From assembly GCA_034387635.1 (NCBI GenBank), contig JAOANU010000003.1, positions 186,001 through 250,000 of the forward strand: 64,000 bases of DNA, in the 5' to 3' direction. The position numbers and the translations under genes were made by a program. Shown one piece after another: positions 56,830 to 64,000 of the stretch (position 1 is its first letter; the number at the start of each line of letters is the position of its first letter). Source of the DNA: Rhodosporidiobolus odoratus (lineage: Eukaryota; Basidiomycota; Microbotryomycetes; Sporidiobolales; Sporidiobolaceae). Under the pieces are notes generated by a model. It saw nothing but the letters and a program-made list of their open reading frames with translations. It ran no database searches and was not told the DNA's origin.

Positions 56830-59800
56830 ATGTCTGCCCCCCAGATCTCCGCTGAGGACGTCAAGCAAGTCCACCCCGACTTCAACCTTGGTCCGGCCAA
56901 GACCGACATCAAGGCTCTCCTCGCTGCTGGCGGCGACCGTGCCTCCCGCATCGACGCTGCTACCGAGCTCTCCGACATCATCAAGGTTGAGGCGCGTATC
57001 CCCGCCCGGATCACCAATCTCATCAACCCTTGATTGACCGCTTCTTTTCCGCAGGGCCCTAACGCTTTCGTCCGCGAGGGTGTTTCCGACGCGATCCTCA
57101 AGGGTCTTTCGGACAAGAAGAACGCTGGCGTTCGCGAGGCTTCCGCCGACCTCATCGCCATCCTCTGCGAGCAGGGTCTCGGCAACGCCGTCGAGCCCTT
57201 CTTCTACGAGAAGCTCATGAAGACCATGGTCGCCGACGCTTTCTCCGACAAGGAGAAGACCGTCCGTGACGCCGCCGTCAACGCCGTCAAGTCCGTTGTC
57301 AAGGTCTCGACCTCGTGGGCCGTCCCCATCTTCCTCCCCATCCTTCTCGAGCAGATCCGCACTGCCGGAAAGTGGCAGGTCAAGACCGGCGCTCTTGCCG
57401 TCATCGACACCCTCGTCGTCTCTGCACCCGAGCAGTGCGCCCGTCTCATGCCCGAGATTATCCCTACCATGGTCGACGCCATCTGGGACACCAAGTCCGA
57501 CGTCAAGAAGGCTGCCCGCGCTTCCCTCTCCACTCTCTGCGCCCTCGTCACTAACAAGGATATCGAGAAGTTCGTTCCCGCGCTCATGAACTGCCTCATC
57601 AACCCCGTTGAGGAGACCACCAAGACCGTCCAGCTCCTCGCCGCCACCACTTTCGTTCAGGAGGTCGACTCGCCTACCCTCGCCCTCATGGCTCCCCTCC
57701 TCTCCCGTGGTCTTACCGAGAAGCTCACCGCCACTGTCCGCAAGGTCGCCGTCATCATCGTGCGTTTTTCCCCGCGTCCGTCTTTCTTTTCCCAATGCAG
57801 GAACTGATGCAACCTCGCTATACAGGACAACATGACCAAGCTGGTCGACAATGAGCACGTCATCCGCCCCTTCATCCCTAAGCTCCTCCCCGGCCTCCTC
57901 AAGGTCGAGCAGACCGTTGGTGACCCCGAGGCCCGTGGCGTCGTCGTCAAGGCCATCAAGACCCTCCGCGACACCGCCAACTGCTCCGGCGATGGCTCCG
58001 ACCTCCCCCCTGCCCGTGTCGTTACCGTGAAGGAGACCGCCGGCCCCGTTGTCGACTCGATCAAGAAGGTCGACTCCGCCTCGAAGGTCACCGAGTCCTC
58101 CCCCCTCGTCGACTACATCGGCCAGCTCGTCGGCAACCTCTGCACTGCCCGCGAGTGGGAGCAGACCGAGTGGGAGTCTTCCCTCACCCCCTACGTCGCC
58201 CTCGCTCTCCCCGAGTCGATCCGCGCCAACTCTTCCATCGAGGTCGCCCGCGACCTTCTCCAGAAGCTCGCCAAGGAGGAGGGTCAGGAGATCGAGTCCT
58301 TCCCCGATGAGGAGGAGGGTGAGGACCTCTGCAACTGCACGTTCTCCCTCGCCTACGGTGCCAAGATTCTCCTCAACACCGCCACCCTCCGTCTCAAGCG
58401 TGGTCACCGTTACGGTCTCTGTGGTCGCAACGGTACCGGCAAGTCCACCCTCATGCGCGCCATCACCAACGGCCAGGTCGAGGGCTTCCCGTCGCCCGAC
58501 GAGGTCCGTACCTTCTACGTCGAGCACGATGTCGACGGTGACGAGACCGAGAACTCGATTATCTCGTTCGTCCTCAAGGATTCGCGTATCCTCAAGTCTG
58601 AGGCCGAGTGCCGCGATGTCCTCGAGCAGGTCGGTTTCACCCGCGAGCGTCAGGAGGCCGCCATCGGTTCCCTCTCTGGTGGATGGAAGATGAAGCTCGC
58701 CCTCGCCCGCGCCATCCTCTTCGAGGCCGACATTCTCCTCCTCGACGAGCCGACCAACCACTTGGACGTCCTCAACGTCGCATGGCTCGAGAACTACCTC
58801 TGCTCGCTCAAGACCTGCACTTCCATCATTGTCTCGCACGACTCTGGTTTCCTCAACAAGATCTGCACGGACGTTCTCCACCTTAACAAGTTCAAGGTCA
58901 AGCGTTACCCGGGTAACCTCGACGCTTTCGTCAAGTTCGTTCCCGAGGCCAAGGCCTACTTCGAGCTTGACCCGCTTGAGGACTACAACTTCACCTTCCC
59001 CAACGTGCGTTTTGTTCCTCCCTTTTCCCGGCTGATCCGTTCTGACTCGCTTCTCCTGCGCAGCCCCCTCTTCTCGACGGTGTCAAGACCAAGGAGAAGT
59101 CGCTCATGAAGATGCGTCACGTCGGCTTCCAGTACCCCGGCTCGCCCGCCCAGCAGCTCTACGACATCTCCCTCCAGGTCTCGCTCTCCTCCCGTGTCGC
59201 CGTCCTCGGACCCAACGGTTCCGGCAAGTCGACCCTTGTCAAGCTCCTCGTTTCCGAGACCGAGCCCAACAAGGGTGGTGAGGTCTGGAAGCACCCCAAC
59301 TTGGTCGTCGGTTACGTCGCCCAGCACGCTTTCCACCACATCGACCACCACCTCGACAAGACCCCGCTCGAGTACATGCTCCAGCGTTACCAGACCGGTG
59401 AGGACATTGAGGAGCTCCACAAGGCCAACCGTGTCCTGTCCGAGGAGGAGGAGAAGAAGATGAAAGAGGGTGCGACCGTTGTCGTTGAGGGTGTCAAGCG
59501 CACCATTGACGAGATCATCAACCGCAAGAAGCTCAAGCAGTCGTTCGAGTACGAGACTACCTTCAAGGGTCTCTCGTCGTCTGAGAACATGTGGCTCCCG
59601 CGTGACGAGCTCATCCGTCGTGGTTTCGAGAAGAAGGTTCGCACTCCTCTTTTCTTCTTCCCTCTTGTGCTCTCGTGCTCACCTTGATCCACTACGCAGG
59701 TCATGGAGGTCGACTCTCGCGAGGCCCAGAAGGCTGGTCTCCTCCGTCCCCTTGTTCGCAAGGAGATCGAGTCTCACTTTGTCGACTTTGGTCTCGAGCC

Positions 59801-60652
59801 CGAGTTCACCACCCACAACACTATGCGTGGTCTTTCTGGTGGTCAAAAGGTCAAGGTCGTCCTTGCTGCCGCTACCTGGCGTCGCCCTCACGTCGTCATT
59901 CTCGACGAGCCGACCAACTATGTGCGTTTCAGTTTCTTTTCCTTCTTCCTTTTGCCTTCCTTGCACACCGTGTTGCTGGCACCCCGATGCGGCTGTCGTT
60001 ACCAAGTGTCGCTCCGGTGTCGTGGCCGATGTTGGCGGTCTTTCATCTCGACTCTGATGCTGACCCTTTTTCCTTTCTCTTCTTTCTCTTCTACAGCTCG
60101 ACCGCGAGTCCCTCGCCGCTCTCATCTCTGCACTCAAGAGCTTCGAAGGTAAGAGACTACCCAAGCCTGCAGCACTGATTACATGCTGACAAACCGCCTC
60201 TTTGTATCTTCGCAGGTGGTGTCCTTGTCATCACCCACAACCAGGAGTTCTCCGAGTCGATCTGTACCGAAGTGTGGGCCATGCGCGACGGCCACCTCAC
60301 CGCTTCCGGTCACAACTGGGTCGAGGGTCAGGGATCCGGTCCTCGTATCGACAAGGTTGACGAGGAGGAGAAGGAGGTCTTCGATGGTGCGTTCCCGCCT
60401 TCCTCTCCTGTCCACAACTTGGCCTACTAGTGTGCTGACTCGGAACTTCTGCACGCAGCCATGGGCAACAAGATTGACGCACCGAAGAAGGCCAAGAAGG
60501 TCACCTCGAAGGATGCACGAAAGGCCAAGAAGGAGTATGTTCCCTTCTTTCTCGTGGTGTTTGGCCTCTCAGCTGACGCACGCCTGCTCATCCACAGCCG
60601 CATGGCCCGCAAGAAGCTTGGTCTCCCCTCTGACGACGAGGCCGAGTACTAA
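56830..60652 (+). CDS. TEF3: translation elongation factor 3 (eEF3), ABC-F ATPase
   Basis: eEF3 uses ATP to release E-site tRNA from fungal ribosomes and is essential. Nine exons (56830..56985, 57055..57759, 57826..59004, 59064..59636, 59700..59921, 60097..60148, 60216..60386, 60459..60534, 60598..60652) give 1062 residues, close to the usual 1040-1055. HEAT repeats fill the first 320 residues, then a four-helix region. ABC domain 1 has Walker [10 protein letters not shown], signature [14 protein letters not shown] and Walker [16 protein letters not shown] domain 2 has [25 protein letters not shown] and [12 protein letters not shown], the last split by the intron at 59922, with the chromodomain-like insert ([17 protein letters not shown]) between. 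The C-terminus is Lys-rich. Strong C-ending codon bias indicates high expression. Confidence 0.98.
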
Positions 60653-61076
60653 GCCCACTCGCCGCCTTTCTACCCCTCTTCCCCCGTGTTCGCCTTTCGT
60701 TCTTTTCCACGCGCGCCCTGTCCCCCGGCGTGCTTGTCATACCCCTGCTAGAATTTTTTCCGTTTCTTCCACCCGTTGCATGAACTAGTTGTAGCTTGCC
60801 CCTCCCCACCCACTGCCACTACCTCTATCTGAACTAGCACCTACCTTCTCTTTTCTCTCTCTCCTCTCTCTCCCCCAGATCCTCTTTGGTACTCGAGGTT
60901 TTGCGTCTCTTACTCTTTCTCGTGTGTGCGAGAGGCTTGAGGCTCTATGAGGGGTTGCAGATGTCAGGAGGAGATGGCTACACTTCGAACGGTCCTCTCC
61001 GACTGCACGTCCTTGTTCCCTTGAAACCGTGGCAAGCGAAGCAGGAGTCTTGCCCCCATGGTACTGCAAGGGAATT

Positions 61077-61120
61077 CTCCGCTCAGGGATCCCGAGCACT
61101 CCGCTCAGGGATCCCGAGCA
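61077..61120. repeat. two tandem 22-bp units
   Basis: The unit CTCCGCTCAGGGATCCCGAG plus CA occurs twice without a gap. Each unit centres on the palindrome GGGATCCC with near-symmetric flanks. Confidence 0.9.
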
Positions 61121-61146
61121 AAAGTGGAGGGATTGTTCTGCGAAGG

Positions 61147-61350
61147 ATCATGGGTGATCACCACCTGCAGAAATCCAAAGAGGCGGTTTGTCGAAGCTCT
61201 TGAGTGCAGAGATGAAAGCGGCGCGGGACTCGCGGTCGAGCTGTGGAAGGAAAGGGAGAGAAAGAAAAAAGGGTCATTGGCAGCATCAGCGTCGAGATGA
61301 AAGACCGCCAACATGGGCCACGACGCCGGAACGACGTTTGGTATCAATAT
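61147..61350 (-). pseudogene. inverted partial copy of eEF3 exon 6 with flanking introns
   Basis: Read on the minus strand, this matches eEF3 from about 59996 to 60240: the end of the intron at 59922-60096, exon 6 (CTCGACCGCGAGTCC...GAGCTTCGA) and the end of the next intron with its acceptor and the first bases of exon 7. About 42 bp of that second intron, with the donor, are missing, joined at a shared GA. Presence of intron sequence shows a DNA-level copy, not a retrocopy. It cannot encode a useful protein. Confidence 0.85.
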
Positions 61351-61448
61351 TATCACTGTCGGCGCTGGGCCGGCTGAAGAGCAGAGTGGGAGAATGGGAG
61401 TAGGGGTGGACCGACAGAGGAAGGGCGAGGCAGAAGGGAGAACAGGGT

Positions 61449-63880
61449 TCACTCGGTTTCCTTTTCCTCTTTTCTCTCAGTCATTCCATTGTTTCCCGCA
61501 GATGGCAAGGCTGTGAATACCAAGTGAATACTTTCCGTTTCGTAAGAACCCACCCTCCGAAGCTTCTCTACCATGTTCCACTCTGTACACTGGGCGATCT
61601 CGCTCATTCCGGAGTGTCTGATCCATGCTCCATGCTTCCTTTGACATCTCACCTTCCAGCCGCTACAAGCGTTACGCGGTCCATCAAGATGATGGCTGAC
61701 GATAACCCTGTGTCTGGCGAGCTTGAGGCGTACAGGCAGTACGGAGCGCTGAGTCGGGAATGATGGAAGGTGCCTTTCCGGTAGTACAACAAGAGCAAGT
61801 TCAATAAGACTGATCAAGGCTGAAGAAGTCGGAACGGAGAGACGTGGAGGAGCAGAAGAAACGGCTTACCCCGAAGGTGAGGTCTTTCTGCTGACAAGCG
61901 ATTCAGTCAGCATCTGACGGCCTCCGCATAGTACAAAAGGGAGACCTTACGCTTGTGAGCATGTAAATGAAGTGGAGCACCTGACGTACCTCCTGCTCGT
62001 GCGTTAGACAGAACCCATCTCCAGCCAACAACTCCTTCACCTTCAGGTCTTGCGACGGACTTTCAATCGTCTTGATCCAAGCATTGCTCATAGCTTCGCT
62101 TTGCTTTAAGGTGAGTTGTCTCCTGTGAGTTTCGGCCCTCCACTTCGGCAACGTCAACCCAAATAGGTTTCCTTCACGCTGAGCATTGAGCTCAAGCTGT
62201 GTCGAGGCTATCGAGAACAGGTCCTCCCAATGCTCAACTCGTGGCTTTTTGGCGAGATCTTCCAGCAGGCCGAGGACGAGATCGGAGGCGCATACGGTCG
62301 GAAGACAGCAGGATTGCTTTGAGGGCGGCACAATTTCATGACCCTCGCGAGGAGGGAATCGGTGCCGGTTTTCGATCATGACATCAAAGTGAAATGGTTC
62401 ACGTCTTCTGGTGCGGCAGTCAATACAGTCACAAGAGAGTGGGAAACAAGAGGACCTACAGGTCTTGGGAATTTGTGCCGAAGGGCACCGCGAAGACTGC
62501 ATGAAGCTGGAGGCATATGGTCAGCACATTCCGCTGCAAACATTGAAGTAAGAGCACGTACTTTGCAATCGTTCCCGTCTATGGGTGAGCCCAACACCTT
62601 CTCCTCCACTTGAGCGGTCCAAGGGCCCTCTTCCACGATGATGTCGAACGTCTGCACAATCTGACAGTCAGCCGCTGCGAGAGAGCAAGGAGCATGGGTT
62701 GTGTAAGGTTGACCTACCTGGCTGTTGCGCGACACGACGTGGTCGAGCAATCGCTTGGCGGCGCCCAACCTCGCTCTCGGGACGTTCGGTAGGTCGAGCA
62801 GCGCTTGTAGCTGTATCAAGATAGCGAGTCGGCCTGCAAGAAGTTCCGCTCAGCTTGTCACAACTTGGCGAGGGGGGAGAAGGAAAGAAAGAACTCACCA
62901 TCAAAAGCGTAACGAAGTTCAGTCTTGTGGGTTCGGGCAACCGCCTTGATCCGACTGTCAACCTCCAGGGCTGCTCCAAGCGCATCGCGTAAGCAGTAAC
63001 TGCGCGGGTCCATGCTTTCAGCAGAGCGGTTCTCGAAGACGGGCGTCGCGAAGCAGAGGGACGTCGAGGACAGGAGGGCGTTACGTGTGTCGACCGTGCG
63101 CATTGTCCGGTCCGTCGGCATCCGCGGTGCACGGCGAATCGTCGAAGGAGAGCGAAAGCAGAGGCTCGAGAGCCGGAGCTGACAGCCGCGATCGCGCTGC
63201 CCGCTGTAAAAATAGGCAAAGGCTGTGGAGGAAAGACGGCCTGTGCGTGTGCCGCCCGGATCGTCGCGTGCGCCGCAGCCGTAACCGCCCTTCTGCGCTT
63301 CTGCCCACGAATGAGTCCCGGCCTCCAGCAGTCGCACTTTCACCGACGCCGTCACGCCCCGAATAGAACTCGTGCCGACCGCTGCACGGCTTCGCAGTGG
63401 TAATGTACAGATGCAAGCCGCATCACCAGTGACCGCGCTGCCTCTCGTACACTTGGCCAGCCTTCAGAGGTCGATCGTAGTCGGGTATAGAGGATGACGA
63501 CGAAGGCGGCGCGGTGCTTGAGGGAAGCGTTGGCGCGTAGCTTCAGTAGTATCAGTGCGCTGTGTGCGGCTTCTGACTCGTCCAGTGTGGGTCGACAGCT
63601 AAAGGGAGGGCGAGAAGCGATCAGATCTTCCTCAACGAACACTGCACCAGGTTGATCGCAGCTTCTCGGATTCCTACAGCTGCCTGTGAGGGGCCAGAAG
63701 CTATCAGCGTCACGAGCCTCGTCGACAACCGCGAAGCAGAATTGCCTTTGGTCAGGGTCGAGGAACGTTCTTTATTTTCTTGCGCGGCCCTTTCTCGTCA
63801 AAATGGAATGGAAGGCACCTTCGCAACTCATTAAAGTTATTCTTTGCCCTGCCTTGCCTGAAGATGTGTGTGGTTCGCCG
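61449..63880 (-). CDS. multi-exon orphan gene (start uncertain)
   Basis: Not recognised. Several minus-strand segments join in phase: LVTLIASGPSQAAVGIREAA (near 63700-63650); TLDESEAAHSALILLKLRAN through VREAARSLVMRLASVHYHCE (63600-63390); RTVDTRNALLSSTSLCFATP through ALEVDSRIKAVARTHKTEL (63209-62899); LQALLDLPNVPRARLGAAKR (62846-62719); TFDIIVEEGPWTAQVEEKVL (62651-62564); a long exon with FHFDVMIENRHRFPP, LVLGLLEDLAKKPRVEHWED and LTLKQSEAMSNAWIKTIESP (62502-61992). A small exon at 61876 and a frame ending at 61449 (LIELALVVLPERHLPS) may complete it. The helical, ARM/HEAT-like first part suggests a scaffold; a Cys cluster (CRSSCFPLSCDCIDC) is notable. The first exon is not identified and may lie near the window end. 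Confidence 0.5.
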
Positions 63881-64000
63881 TCTCTCTAGTCCGGGACCGA
63901 TCAGTGCGCAGGCAAACGCGCGCTGAAATTGAGAGGAGAAAACGTCTTGGTAATCGCAACAGCAAGAAAGCGCAAAACCAAACAGGAGAAGCATACATAG

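Larger units (their letters stand above)
60653..61448. other. eEF3 3' flank and rearranged spacer
   Basis: C/T-rich 3' untranslated region to about 60880, then spacer containing the short tandem repeat (61077-61120) and the inverted eEF3 fragment (61147-61350). Confidence 0.5.

Noticed and set aside
56779..58881. 700-codon open frame on the strand opposite eEF3
   Set aside because: It mirrors the strongly C-biased third positions of eEF3; its Glu/Gly/Asp/Leu-only composition is the typical artefact of antisense reading.
1..64000. CRISPR arrays, operons, prophage or bacterial-type regulatory sites
   Set aside because: The sequence is spliced eukaryotic DNA; no regularly spaced repeats or polycistronic gene runs were seen.

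Overview
The window is nuclear DNA of a fungus, most likely a basidiomycete. The main evidence is a complete elongation factor eEF3 gene (fungus-specific) cut by eight short introns, introns of about 45-100 nt in nearly every gene, and donor sites that are very often gtgcgt or gtacgt. The DNA is GC-rich with third-position C/G codon bias, so many long antisense frames are artefacts. Intron density and GC bias suggest a red-yeast or anther-smut relative (Microbotryomycetes). That placement is inference; no rRNA or mitochondrial marker is present. For most genes the introns were placed by hand so that exon phases add up to an open frame.

Layout. 1-9 kb: a small orphan gene, a Gfo/Idh/MocA oxidoreductase with many introns, and a Ser/Thr-rich protein with possible signal and membrane segments. 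9-18.7 kb: a 1429-residue protein of unknown function, the Rag GTPase Gtr1, a mitochondrial GGQ-type release or rescue factor, a small basic protein and the sterol isomerase Erg2. 18.7-29.3 kb: a block holding three diverged paralogues of an unrecognised family (called A, B and C here), the N-terminal glutamine amidase NTAQ1, two unknown small genes and the SWR1-complex subunit Vps72/YL1. 29.5-45.5 kb: a 1.8 kb repeat occurs twice in opposite orientation (about 29.5-31.3 and 43.7-45.5 kb). Between the copies lie an 83-residue membrane protein, a large DUF262 protein, a Ser/Pro-rich protein, a small secreted protein and a Rax1-like RGS membrane protein. 45.5-48.3 kb: mostly decayed sequence, with a possible hAT transposase scrap, a degenerate tandem duplication and isolated exon-like pieces. 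48.3-55.3 kb: calcipressin, divergent from a Zap1-like zinc-finger regulator rich in Cys and His, then an F-box-like protein. 56.8-60.7 kb: eEF3, followed by an inverted, internally deleted copy of one of its exons with flanking introns. 61.4-63.9 kb: a long multi-exon orphan gene on the minus strand.

Most identified genes are housekeeping functions: translation, TORC1 signalling, sterol synthesis, chromatin, N-degron processing, calcineurin and zinc control. No operon-like unit or CRISPR array exists. The most novel item is the A/B/C paralogue family. The long inverted repeat and the eEF3 fragment are the clearest signs of local rearrangement.
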